Shown here in pieces: positions 18,136 through 25,720 of a DNA stretch of 63,629 bases (its first letter is position 1; every line of letters starts with the position of its first letter). Location of the stretch: the NCBI RefSeq assembly GCF_900096905.1, contig NZ_FMYI01000011.1, forward strand, positions 1-63,629, read 5' to 3'. The position numbers and the translations under genes were made by a program. The notes beneath the pieces are model-generated. The model saw nothing but the letters and a program-made list of their open reading frames with translations, made no database searches and had not been told where the DNA came from. The stretch comes from Pelagirhabdus alkalitolerans. GTDB taxonomy: Bacteria; Bacillota; Bacilli; Bacillales; Amphibacillaceae.

Positions 18136-18989
18136 AGGTGCGCTCCCTCCAATAGCTGATCTTTCAATTCTTGTTGCGTTAAGCAAACGTGTGGAAATAC
18201 TCGACCTGTATGTTCCTCGATGAGTCGCTGGAGTCGAAGGGGTTCAGGTAATCCGATCCCTAATCTGTCTATTTCATTTTGATTAGAAAACAAACCACGA
18301 ACCGTTTGATGTGTCGTCACTTGTCCTTTTTCCATTACTAAGACATTATCACAATACGTCACCACATCATTCATGTCGTGTGTCACAAGAATCGTCGTCG
18401 AATCATGTGTATCATGTAATGTCCGAAGCATCGCTAATATCTCCTGTTTCCCTTCTGGGTCAAGCCCTGCACCCGGCTCGTCCAACACTAAAACATCAGG
18501 CTTCGTTGCAATAATGCCCGCAATCGCCACTCGACGCTTTTGTCCGCCTGATAAAGAAAATGGCGATTTTGGTAAAATGTCCGGTGTTAAACCGACTTGC
18601 TTTAAACTTTGATCGACAAGTTGCGTGATTTCTTCTTTACTAAACCCAAAATTTTTCGGCCCAAACGCGATATCTTGTTCAACCGTTTCAGCAAATAACT
18701 GGCGCTCAGGGAACTGAAACACCATTCCAACGCGTTTACGAACTTTATTTAACGTTTTTTTCTTGCCATTTTTATCGATTGTTAAATCACCAACCGATAC
18801 CTCTCCATCTGTCGGTAACAATAAGCCATTTAGTAATTTGAGTAAACTTGACTTCCCTGCACCCGTATGACCAACAACAGCTGTAAATGTATTTTTAGCA
18901 AGCTCAAGCGAAATACCGTCCACTACATTTTTAGATCGGATGGGCCCTAATTGATAATCTGCATACACTCGATTAAAATTTATTTGCAT
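18132..18989 (-). CDS. ecfA2: ECF transporter ATP-binding protein EcfA2
   Basis: One of two ATPases of the energy-coupling module. Walker A is GHTGAGKSS near residue 40, the Q-loop lies in VGMVFQFPERQLFAETVEQD (typical of EcfA2), the signature is LSGGQKRRVAIAG and Walker B is VLVLDEPGAGLDPEG. It has 285 residues, overlaps ecfA1 by 10 nt and ecfT by 4 nt, so the three are translated as a unit. The substrate is set by an unlinked S-component; flavin is a guess from the neighbours. Confidence 0.93.
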   Translation of the reverse strand: MQINFNRVYADYQLGPIRSKNVVDGISLELAKNTFTAVVGHTGAGKSSLLKLLNGLLLPTDGEVSVGDLTIDKNGKKKTLNKVRKRVGMVFQFPERQLFAETVEQDIAFGPKNFGFSKEEITQLVDQSLKQVGLTPDILPKSPFSLSGGQKRRVAIAGIIATKPDVLVLDEPGAGLDPEGKQEILAMLRTLHDTHDSTTILVTHDMNDVVTYCDNVLVMEKGQVTTHQTVRGLFSNQNEIDRLGIGLPEPLRLQRLIEEHTGRVFPHVCLTQQELKDQLLEGAHL

Positions 18990-19795
18990 AGAGTATCCAC
19001 CAACTCTGATTCGGACATGTAGTAATCTGGTAAATCCATCCCCGCATCAACGAGATCACGACGTAATTGTTCTGCGAACGGAGGCTTTAGCGAACTCATT
19101 TGCTTAAACACCTCAGCCGGTTTACCGCGCATGACACGCTCACCTTGATTTAAGACTAATAATGAATCAAAAAATTCAATTTCGTCTCGATCATGTGTAA
19201 TGGAGATTATTGAAACATTCAATTCTGATTGAATGCGACGCAATGTTTCTAAAATAGAGCGCCTACTCATCGGATCTAGCATGACGAATGCTTCATCAAA
19301 AATCATAAGCTCTGGCTTTAGTGCTAACACACCTGCTAGAGCAACGCGTTGTTTTTGACCACCTGATAATTGAGATGGATCCTTTGTTCTATACTCATAC
19401 ATGTCAACAAGTTCAAGTGCTTCATCAACTCGACTGCGCATCTGTTCATAAGGGATATTAAGGTTTTCCAACCCAAACGCAACATCATCCTCAACAGATG
19501 TCGCAATGAATTGATTATCCGGATTTTGAAACACAATTCCCATTTGACGCCTCAGCATTTTTTTCGAACCCTCGTTTAGCTCAACACCATCTAAATAAAT
19601 AGCTCCTTTTTCTGGACTTAATAGACCTGTTAATAGTCGAGCCAATGTTGATTTTCCAGAGCCATTATCACCGATCACGGCTAAAGATTCCCCACGGTTT
19701 AAATCAAATGAAATAGCAGACAGCGCATAGACATCTTGCGTTATATCATAGCGAAAACTGATATCACAAACTGAGAGTAATGGTTGATCTGTCAT
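18980..19795 (-). CDS. ecfA1: ECF transporter ATP-binding protein EcfA1
   Basis: Second ATPase of the ECF module. Walker A GDNGSGKST near residue 43, Q-loop in GIVFQNPDNQFIATSVEDDVAFG (an EcfA1 hallmark), signature LSGGQKQRVALAG, Walker B LMIFDEAFVMLDPMSR and the H-loop in SITHDRDE. It has 271 residues. It follows apbE by 36 bp, so apbE-ecfA1-ecfA2-ecfT is probably a single transcript from the promoter at 20933-20961. Confidence 0.93.
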   Translation of the reverse strand: MTDQPLLSVCDISFRYDITQDVYALSAISFDLNRGESLAVIGDNGSGKSTLARLLTGLLSPEKGAIYLDGVELNEGSKKMLRRQMGIVFQNPDNQFIATSVEDDVAFGLENLNIPYEQMRSRVDEALELVDMYEYRTKDPSQLSGGQKQRVALAGVLALKPELMIFDEAFVMLDPMSRRSILETLRRIQSELNVSIISITHDRDEIEFFDSLLVLNQGERVMRGKPAEVFKQMSSLKPPFAEQLRRDLVDAGMDLPDYYMSESELVDTLCK

Positions 19796-19831
19796 GCGTT
19801 GCTGCCTCCTTCTGCATGTAATGCTTTCTTC

Positions 19832-20869
19832 TTAATAATCGATAACCTCAAAGTCGTCATTGATGAGCTCAAACTCATCTTCAACACCACTACTTAAAAT
19901 GATTTCTTTATCTCGACTCACAAAAATAGCTTCCGCATCATCAAGTGACTCAATGTAATCAATTCCATCTTCTAGACCTTTTGCAAAAACCACTGTTGAT
20001 AATGCATCACCATCGGTTGAATTTTCACTAATAATGGTTACACCAGCAATTTCATTATCAAATGGATAACCTGTATCAGGGTTAAGTAAGTGATGATATT
20101 TCACACCATCTTCCTCTATATACCGTTCATAGATACCAGATGTAACGACAGATTCATCTGTAGACCTAATTCGACCTGCAATTTCCCCTCTCGGCTCGTA
20201 AGGGTTCTGAACACCAATTGTAAACTTATCACCAGATGGGCGATGGCCACGAACAAAGATGTTGCCACCCAAATCAAGAATAGCTGACCTTACACCTTCT
20301 TCTTCCATCAATTCATTGACTTTATCGGTAATATACCCTTTCGCAATCGCCCCTAAATCTAATTCCATACCTTCTTGTTCTAAGAATACCGTTTGATTCT
20401 CTTCATTCAAGACAACTGATTCATGATCAATTCGTTTTAAAACTTCATCAATCTCTGCTTGGCTAGGCACTCTTGCATCGTCATAACCAATGCGCCACAG
20501 ATCTGTTAACGGCCCAACTGTTACATCAAAACCACCATCAGAATCCTCACCGAATTTCAAACTCACTTCCATTAATTCATACAGTTCATCCGGTACCTCG
20601 ACCGGCTCAATACCAGCTTGTCGATTGATTTCAGAAACGACCGACGTATCAATTTCTTCACTCAACATATGCTCTAATTCATCAATAAGTTCCATAGATT
20701 CTTCAATGACATATTCCTTATCCTCATCATAGACACTTAAATTGATCACGGTACCAATATAAAAATCAGTTTCTTGATAGGGATTTTCAAGCAAACCGTC
20801 TTCAGTATTTGAACAACCGATCAATATAAAGACACTAACTATTGCCACCATTAAGAACTTTAATTTCAT
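19832..20869 (-). CDS. apbE: lipoprotein FAD:protein FMN transferase (ApbE/FmnB)
   Basis: Attaches FMN covalently to threonine or serine of extracytoplasmic flavoproteins. The N terminus is a lipoprotein signal ending in LIGC (Cys near residue 19). Family motifs visible are FDVTVGPLTDLWRIG near 120, LDLGAIAKGYITDKV near 180, an AILDLGGNIFVRG stretch, HHLLNPDTGYPF and the metal-site region DGDALSTVVF. It has 345 residues. It is divergent from the NDH-2 gene and heads the ecf operon, as expected for a FLEET locus. No flavinylation target is encoded nearby. Confidence 0.93.
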   Translation of the reverse strand: MKLKFLMVAIVSVFILIGCSNTEDGLLENPYQETDFYIGTVINLSVYDEDKEYVIEESMELIDELEHMLSEEIDTSVVSEINRQAGIEPVEVPDELYELMEVSLKFGEDSDGGFDVTVGPLTDLWRIGYDDARVPSQAEIDEVLKRIDHESVVLNEENQTVFLEQEGMELDLGAIAKGYITDKVNELMEEEGVRSAILDLGGNIFVRGHRPSGDKFTIGVQNPYEPRGEIAGRIRSTDESVVTSGIYERYIEEDGVKYHHLLNPDTGYPFDNEIAGVTIISENSTDGDALSTVVFAKGLEDGIDYIESLDDAEAIFVSRDKEIILSSGVEDEFELINDDFEVIDY

Positions 20870-20897
20870 CTGAATAAACGCCCCTTTTATTTTTAAC

Positions 20898-20913
20898 TGT
20901 GAAAATATTCACA
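20898..20913. promoter_or_regulatory. Rex- or FNR-type operator
   Basis: TGTGAAAATATTCACA fits the core of the Rex box (TTGTGAA-N4-TTCACAA without the outermost bases) and also the FNR/CRP box TGTGA-N6-TCACA. It lies about 13-28 bp downstream of the predicted apbE start point, a position that suits a repressor such as Rex better than an activator. Confidence 0.65.
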
Positions 20914-20932
20914 TTTATTAATTCCGAAAACG

Positions 20933-20961
20933 AGTATAGCATGTGTATTTAAGGCTGTCTA
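20933..20961 (-). promoter_or_regulatory. apbE-ecf promoter
   Basis: The minus strand reads TAGACA (20961-20956), a 17-bp spacer and TATACT (20938-20933). The apbE ATG is about 65 bp downstream, with AAAAGGGG as ribosome binding site. Confidence 0.7.
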
Positions 20962-21051
20962 TTTATTAGTATCAGACATGCTATCATTTTCATCTTGTTT
21001 ATTTTATCGTGTTTAACCTTAAATGTGAATACTTTGTTTACTTTTTTGTAT

Positions 21052-21057
21052 TATAAT
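21052..21057 (+). promoter_or_regulatory. putative -10 box for ndh2-eetA-eetB
   Basis: TATAAT with no good -35 at 16-18 bp. A degenerate TGTGAA half-site lies at 21024-21029, where an activator could help. The implied leader is about 145 nt. Confidence 0.45.
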
Positions 21058-21207
21058 TAGTTTAAGATAACGTTACATGTTTCAATCTACGTCAAATGGG
21101 AAGCTTTATAACATAGACAAGATTGATTAGGAACGTTAGAATAAGGAACAATTGTTCATAAACGCACATATTTATGCCCCACGAATTCAAAAGGAGCGTC
21201 GATACCT

Positions 21208-22983
21208 TTGATGACACAAGAGATTGTTATACTAGGAGCCGGTTACGCTGGTGTACAAGTCGCTAAGCGTTTGGCTAAACAATATAAAAATGATGATTCG
21301 ATCTCGATCACTCTAATTGATCGTCATTCTTATCATACCATGATGACAGGCTTACACGAGGTAGCAGCTGATCGTGTCAAGCCTGATGCGATTCAATATG
21401 ACTTGCGAAAACTTTTTAATCGAACGAAAGTAAATTTAGTCACGGATACTGTGACAGACATTGATCACAAGCAGCAAATAGTCGTCACGGATGATGGTGA
21501 GTACCCTTTCGATTATTTAGTCATTGGTATGGGAAGCGAACCTGATGATTTAGGTATCCCAGGCGTGAGAGAGCATACCCTTAGCCTATGGTCAAAAGAG
21601 GATGCAATCAAGTTAAAACATCATATAGAAGAGACTGTCAAAAAAGCATCTGTTGTCCATGATAAAAAGACACGCCAAAAAATGCTCACCTTTGCCGTTT
21701 GTGGTTCTGGTTTTACAGGTGTTGAATTAGTCGGTGAATTACTTGAATGGAAAAATCGTCTCGCTTATGATCATAAGATCAGCCCTGAGTCCATCACCTT
21801 ATATATCATCGAAAGGGATCCTTCGATTCTTAAATTTTTAGACCCCAAGGACTCAACGAAAGCTGAGACCTATTTATTAAAAAAAGGCGTCAAAATTTTA
21901 AAAGAATCACCGATTGTTGAAGTAACTGGAGATGAAATTCATCTAGAAAGTGGAGAAGTCATTCCAACATGCACACCCATCTGGGCTGGGGGTATTAAAG
22001 CCAACAATTTTGCAAAATCCTTTAATATGAACAAAGGCCCATCCGGCCGGATTGAAGTGAATCAATACTTAGAATCAACCTCTCATGAACATGTTTATGT
22101 AGCAGGCGATTTGGCTTATTTCGAAGAGAAGCCTAATCAACCTAACCCTAGAAATGCTGAGTCCGCTAAACAAATGGGAAAGACGATTGCTAAAAATATA
22201 ACAGCCTCTATTAACGAAACGAAAAAAATTGCGCATCAACATTCAAACCGCGGTGCAATTGTTTCAATCGGATCACGCTATGGTGTTGCGAATTTAATGG
22301 GGTTTCATCTTAGTGGTTGGTTTGCGATGGTGTTTAAGCATTTAATGAACCTCTTTTATTTATTGAGTATCGGTAGTGGCTATTACACGTTTAAATACGT
22401 TGAACGTGAGTTTTTCTACACAACGGATAAGCGCAATATTTTTAGAGACTTCTTCAACCGATATGGCAATGCCTTATGGGCGGTTCCGCTTCGCATCTAC
22501 CTCGGATTGTTCTGGCTCGTTGAGGGTGCTTCAAAGTTGTGGGGTGAGTCTGTTTGGACAGAAGCGACATCAACTTTATCAAATGTTGGGCTTTTGTTCA
22601 GGGGACTTGGAGAAGATTCTTGGCTCATCTCATCGACTGTGCAGATGGATACGAGTTGGTTACAGTTTACCTTTCTTCCTTCAAATGAGATGGCCATGTT
22701 TGTTCAGCGGATGATGATCTTTGTAGAGATCGGATTTGGACTTTTTCTTATTCTCGGTTTATTAACCTCACTTGTGAGTACATTAAGTGCGCTCTTAATT
22801 CTAGGATTTGCCTTCACTCAGACGTTAGAGTGGGATCAGCTATGGGCACTTCCAGCTTCCATTGCGTTATTAAATGGTGCAGGTCATACAGCAGGACTCG
22901 ATTATTGGTTCGTTCCGTTCATACAACGACTACTCGGGCAATGGTGGTACGGTAAAGAAAAAGCCATCTATAAAGATAAGTAA
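21208..22983 (+). CDS. ndh2: type II NADH dehydrogenase with C-terminal membrane module (Ndh2 of FLEET type)
   Basis: Non-proton-pumping NADH:quinone oxidoreductase. Residues 1-400 are a two-dinucleotide-fold flavoprotein: FAD-binding ILGAGYAGVQ, NAD-binding CGSGFTGVELVGE near 170 and YVAGDLAYF near 300. About 190 further residues form a hydrophobic C-terminal region with several membrane helices and a DoxX-like look; ordinary NDH-2 enzymes stop near 400. Listeria Ndh2 of the electron-transfer locus has a similar extension. The start is TTG 21208 (11 nt after AAGGAG) or ATG 21211. It is followed by the EetA- and EetB-like genes. Confidence 0.88.
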   Translation: MMTQEIVILGAGYAGVQVAKRLAKQYKNDDSISITLIDRHSYHTMMTGLHEVAADRVKPDAIQYDLRKLFNRTKVNLVTDTVTDIDHKQQIVVTDDGEYPFDYLVIGMGSEPDDLGIPGVREHTLSLWSKEDAIKLKHHIEETVKKASVVHDKKTRQKMLTFAVCGSGFTGVELVGELLEWKNRLAYDHKISPESITLYIIERDPSILKFLDPKDSTKAETYLLKKGVKILKESPIVEVTGDEIHLESGEVIPTCTPIWAGGIKANNFAKSFNMNKGPSGRIEVNQYLESTSHEHVYVAGDLAYFEEKPNQPNPRNAESAKQMGKTIAKNITASINETKKIAHQHSNRGAIVSIGSRYGVANLMGFHLSGWFAMVFKHLMNLFYLLSIGSGYYTFKYVEREFFYTTDKRNIFRDFFNRYGNALWAVPLRIYLGLFWLVEGASKLWGESVWTEATSTLSNVGLLFRGLGEDSWLISSTVQMDTSWLQFTFLPSNEMAMFVQRMMIFVEIGFGLFLILGLLTSLVSTLSALLILGFAFTQTLEWDQLWALPASIALLNGAGHTAGLDYWFVPFIQRLLGQWWYGKEKAIYKDK

Positions 22984-23021
22984 AAATCTGATAAGATAAA
23001 TGAAAAAGGGAGGGAAGAAAT

Positions 23022-23432
23022 TTGAAAGCTTTTATCCAAATGCTAAAACCAGGCGATCTTTTTATCATTGTGCTTCTTTTAATGATTTCTTTTCTTCCTT
23101 TAGGCTATTTTTACCTGCAACAATCAGGCGATGGTGATTTAGTTGCTGTCATTTCACTTGAAAACGAAGAAGTCCAAGAAATTAATTTGAGTGAGCATGA
23201 AGAAGATACCGTATTTGATGTTGATACACCTGATGGCGAAACCAATACAATCGAAGTCTCGGATGGCTCAATTAGAATTAAAAGTGCCACGTGCTCTGAT
23301 CAAGTATGTGTCAGAACAGGATTTATTGACCAAGTTGGACAAACGATCGTTTGCTTACCCCATCAATTAGTAATTGAAATACAATCACAAGAGCCAGGTC
23401 AACAATCTGATGTTGATGTTATTAGTTCTTAA
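23022..23432 (+). CDS. eetA: NusG domain II protein, EetA-like
   Basis: Protein of 136 residues with one N-terminal membrane helix (about 12-31) and an exported NusG_II-type domain: the paired-cysteine region SATCSDQVCVRTGFI and the closing IVCLPHQLVIEI are the family hallmarks. Proteins with this domain next to a Gx transporter are called EetA in the Listeria FLEET locus, where their exact role in moving electrons outward is unresolved. The start is TTG 23022 after GGGAGGG. It lies 38 bp after ndh2 and 22 bp before eetB. Confidence 0.82.
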   Translation: MKAFIQMLKPGDLFIIVLLLMISFLPLGYFYLQQSGDGDLVAVISLENEEVQEINLSEHEEDTVFDVDTPDGETNTIEVSDGSIRIKSATCSDQVCVRTGFIDQVGQTIVCLPHQLVIEIQSQEPGQQSDVDVISS

Positions 23433-23454
23433 GAAAGATTGAGAGGATTTATTT

Positions 23455-23982
23455 ATGACTAAAAATCAACGTCTTGTCTATATCGCATTATTAGCAAGTC
23501 AAGCGGTTATTATAAGCTTAGTCGAACGTGCGATACCGTCCCCATTTTTCTTTGCACCAGGTGCTAAACTCGGGTTAGCCAATATTATTACGTGCATGGC
23601 TATTTATACATTGCCAGTGAAAGATGCAAGCAAAGTTGTTCTCATCCGACTGATTCTGGCGACACTGTTAGGGGGAACGATTTCCACTCTTTTATATAGT
23701 GGGGCTGGAGCCATTTTAAGCTTCATCGCTATGCTCACGATTAAGAAATTACGTTTTTTAAATATCAGCTTAATTGGTGTCAGTGCAACAGGTGCTGTCT
23801 TTCATAATATTGGGCAACTTGTTGTGGCTAGCTGGATTGCTCAAACATGGGCGGTTATGCTCTACTTGCCCGTTTTATCACTGATTGGTATTTTAACCGG
23901 GATCGCAATAGGGATTACAGCTAACTATTTATTAAATCATATTGAAAAACTTCACTACTACATGAATCTTCAAGCATTATAA
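23455..23982 (+). CDS. eetB: Gx transporter family membrane protein, EetB-like
   Basis: Integral membrane protein of 175 residues with five or six helices. The signature FAPGAKLGLANIITCMAIY is typical of the family often annotated as heptaprenyl diphosphate synthase component I, although it is not the prenyltransferase. In Listeria the corresponding EetB is needed for extracellular electron transfer. The gene ends in a bidirectional terminator and is the third gene of the ndh2 operon. A role in quinone or flavin electron passage across the membrane is inference. Confidence 0.83.
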   Translation: MTKNQRLVYIALLASQAVIISLVERAIPSPFFFAPGAKLGLANIITCMAIYTLPVKDASKVVLIRLILATLLGGTISTLLYSGAGAILSFIAMLTIKKLRFLNISLIGVSATGAVFHNIGQLVVASWIAQTWAVMLYLPVLSLIGILTGIAIGITANYLLNHIEKLHYYMNLQAL

Positions 23983-23992
23983 AATATAGCAT

Positions 23993-24034
23993 AAAAAAAG
24001 ACGCTTGCGAATCTCACTTCGCAAACGTCTTTTT
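23993..24034. terminator. bidirectional terminator between eetB and the acidic lipoprotein gene
   Basis: AAAAAAAGACG-C-TTGCGAA pairs with TTCGCAA-A-CGTCTTTTT (one C/A mismatch) with T-rich tails on both strands, between two convergent genes. Confidence 0.9.
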
Positions 24035-24048
24035 AATACGCTATTTAA

Positions 24049-24579
24049 CTATTCGACAGAAACGTCGCCTTCAACTGTTCCGTCTAAATCAGCTGATGCT
24101 TCAAAATCTTCATTAGCAAATACAACATCCCCTGTTACAGTTGCTGTTTCATGTAACAAGAAGTCATCTGCATCAACGTAAACATCACCATCTACTGTAC
24201 CACCTTGGAAGTTTAGGTTTTCACTCTCAACAACAAGTGTTGGAACAGTGATTGTCCATTGATCAACAATGTTACGATCATCATCTTGAGTGTATGCAGC
24301 AAATTTACGGTATACACCTTCATCTTCATCGTCGCCATCATAGAATGTTCCTGTAACAACAAGATCTTCATCTAGTGTCATATCATTTTCTGGAATGATG
24401 ATCCAAGTACCATCTTCTCCAGCTGCTGCATGAAGACCTTCTGGATCATCAGCAAACGAAGCTGCTGCTACAGCATCTGTTTCTTCGTCGTCACCTGCAT
24501 CTTCTTCTACACCCTCAGCGCCACATGCTGCAAGTACCATAACAGCAATTAGCATACCTAAAAATACTTTTAATTTCAT
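24049..24579 (-). CDS. acidic secreted lipoprotein of unknown function
   Basis: I do not recognise the family. The 176-residue product has a lipoprotein signal ending in LAAC (Cys near 19), a strongly acidic linker (about 20-40) and a middle region with WIIIPENDMTLDEDLVVTG. The C-terminal 55 residues show short repeats (VDGDVYV, VTGDVVF, VEGDVSV) spaced about 17-20 residues apart, suggestive of a small beta-solenoid like those of bactofilins. It has an extended -10 promoter and is convergent with eetB. It lacks a recognisable FMN-attachment motif (S/T-GA-S/T), so it does not look like PplA. A cell-surface role in the electron-transfer locus is a guess from position. Confidence 0.7.
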   Translation of the reverse strand: MKLKVFLGMLIAVMVLAACGAEGVEEDAGDDEETDAVAAASFADDPEGLHAAAGEDGTWIIIPENDMTLDEDLVVTGTFYDGDDEDEGVYRKFAAYTQDDDRNIVDQWTITVPTLVVESENLNFQGGTVDGDVYVDADDFLLHETATVTGDVVFANEDFEASADLDGTVEGDVSVE

Positions 24580-24842
24580 TTTTTATCCCCCTATTTCTTA
24601 ATTGTTAACTATTGAACTTGCAAAGTAATTATAACACATTTTCATACTTGTTGTACAAATAAGTTCAAAAATAGTTCCCGATTACTATCTTATTCTATCC
24701 GTTATGCTTATCACGTAAACATCACTTTTTTCACGCACAAAAAAAGTTACTGAGTCTCTATCATTCAGTAACTTTTCGTTAGCATTATTAAATGAATAAG
24801 TTCAAAATTATAAATGGATTAAGGGCTCCCTTAGACAGCAAG
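24580..24842. promoter_or_regulatory. lipoprotein promoter region and yabR terminator
   Basis: On the minus strand an extended -10 (TGTTATAAT; TATAAT at 24634-24629) lies about 50 bp upstream of the lipoprotein ATG. The rest is A/T-rich with the yabR terminator at 24738-24776. No gene is seen. Confidence 0.5.
24738..24776 (-). terminator. yabR terminator
   Basis: AAAAGTTACTGA / TCAGTAACTTTT stem with an 11-nt loop, followed on the minus strand by a run of T. It ends the long spoVT-to-yabR gene series. Confidence 0.88.
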
Positions 24843-25250
24843 TTAACCTCTTTTGGCTCCACGACCTCCTCGTTTTGATTCTGTGTGCTTGCGTAGTGAA
24901 GCAAGACGATCTTCAGAATCTTTTAAGAAACGGTTCATTTTTGATTCAAAATTTTCTGGTTTCTCTTTTTTAGCTTTATGATCTTGGCTTGGCTTTCTGC
25001 GGTTTGGAGTCGGGTTTGATTTAGCCTTTTTAATGGATAAACCAATTTTACCGTCGTCTTCAACATTAATGACCTTTACAGTCACTTCATCTCCAACAGA
25101 TAAATGCTCATTAATATCTTTGACATAGTTATCGGCAACTTCACTAATGTGAACAAGTCCTGTCTTCCCCTCTGGCAATTCAATAAATGCTCCAAAATTA
25201 GTGATACCTGTTACCTTACCCTGCAACTTGCTGCCTACTTCGATTGACAT
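24843..25250 (-). CDS. yabR: S1 domain RNA-binding protein YabR
   Basis: One S1 OB-fold (residues about 5-75: GKVTGITNFGAFIELPEGKTGLVHISEV) followed by a basic, lysine/arginine-rich tail. B. subtilis YabR and the related general stress protein 13 share this layout; ribosome or RNA association is likely. The 135-residue gene follows divIC. In B. subtilis the next genes are tRNAs and spoIIE; here the redox island intervenes. Confidence 0.88.
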   Translation of the reverse strand: MSIEVGSKLQGKVTGITNFGAFIELPEGKTGLVHISEVADNYVKDINEHLSVGDEVTVKVINVEDDGKIGLSIKKAKSNPTPNRRKPSQDHKAKKEKPENFESKMNRFLKDSEDRLASLRKHTESKRGGRGAKRG

Positions 25251-25325
25251 AAAAAAAATGCTCCTCCTTAAAAGTTAAAAAAAGATATACTTCTATTACA
25301 TTATAGCCGTCTCACTAAATCAATG

Positions 25326-25706
25326 TCAATATGCAGGGTCTTCTTCGGTTAATTTAAAGACAATTTCACCTTCATCAGTGAAGAAATAATTCGTTTTTGC
25401 AATTCGCAGGACGTAAGACTCATCTTCGAGCAATCTAATTTCTTCGCGTAAGCTTTCTTCTTCAGATGCTAGAGATTCTTGCTCTTCAGTTAAGGCTTCT
25501 AACTTTTCCATTTGTTCTGCATGAATCGAGCGTTGGTTTAAATGGTGCGTGAGCAAACTAAAGGAAACGATTAGGGCAATGATTGAAAATGCAACAAGCC
25601 GTCTTTTGAGTGCACGTTTGCGTTTCTTCTGCCGTTCAATATGTGCATCATACTGATTCATGTATGTAGATTCTAGTCGAGTGACATTTCTTTTTCTTTC
25701 ACCCAT
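25326..25706 (-). CDS. divIC: cell division protein DivIC (FtsB-like)
   Basis: Septum protein that pairs with FtsL and DivIB. A basic cytoplasmic N terminus, one membrane helix (about 36-54), then a leucine-zipper-type coiled coil (about 60-95) and a short conserved end with YVLRIAKTNYFFTDEGE. The start is ATG 25706, 9 nt after GGAGG; a TTG at 25712 is too near the ribosome binding site. It has 126 residues, between yabQ and yabR. Confidence 0.92.
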   Translation of the reverse strand: MGERKRNVTRLESTYMNQYDAHIERQKKRKRALKRRLVAFSIIALIVSFSLLTHHLNQRSIHAEQMEKLEALTEEQESLASEEESLREEIRLLEDESYVLRIAKTNYFFTDEGEIVFKLTEEDPAY

Positions 25707-25720
25707 AATCAAGTTCCTCC

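Larger units (their letters stand above)
20870..21207. promoter_or_regulatory. divergent control region between apbE and ndh2
   Basis: This 338-bp gap holds the apbE promoter, a Rex/FNR-type palindrome, the putative ndh2 -10 box, a long ndh2 leader and a perfect 12-bp palindrome GAACAATTGTTC (21146-21157). No small gene with a credible ribosome binding site was seen in it. Confidence 0.7.

Noticed and set aside
21024..21039. Second Rex/FNR site near the ndh2 promoter (TGTGAATACTTTGTTT)
   Set aside because: Only one half matches; the other half TTGTTT does not fit TTCACA, so I kept it only as a degenerate half-site.
22376..22714. Plus-strand open frame of 112 codons inside ndh2
   Set aside because: It overlaps the membrane module of ndh2 in another frame and lacks a start signal; the ndh2 frame is clearly real.
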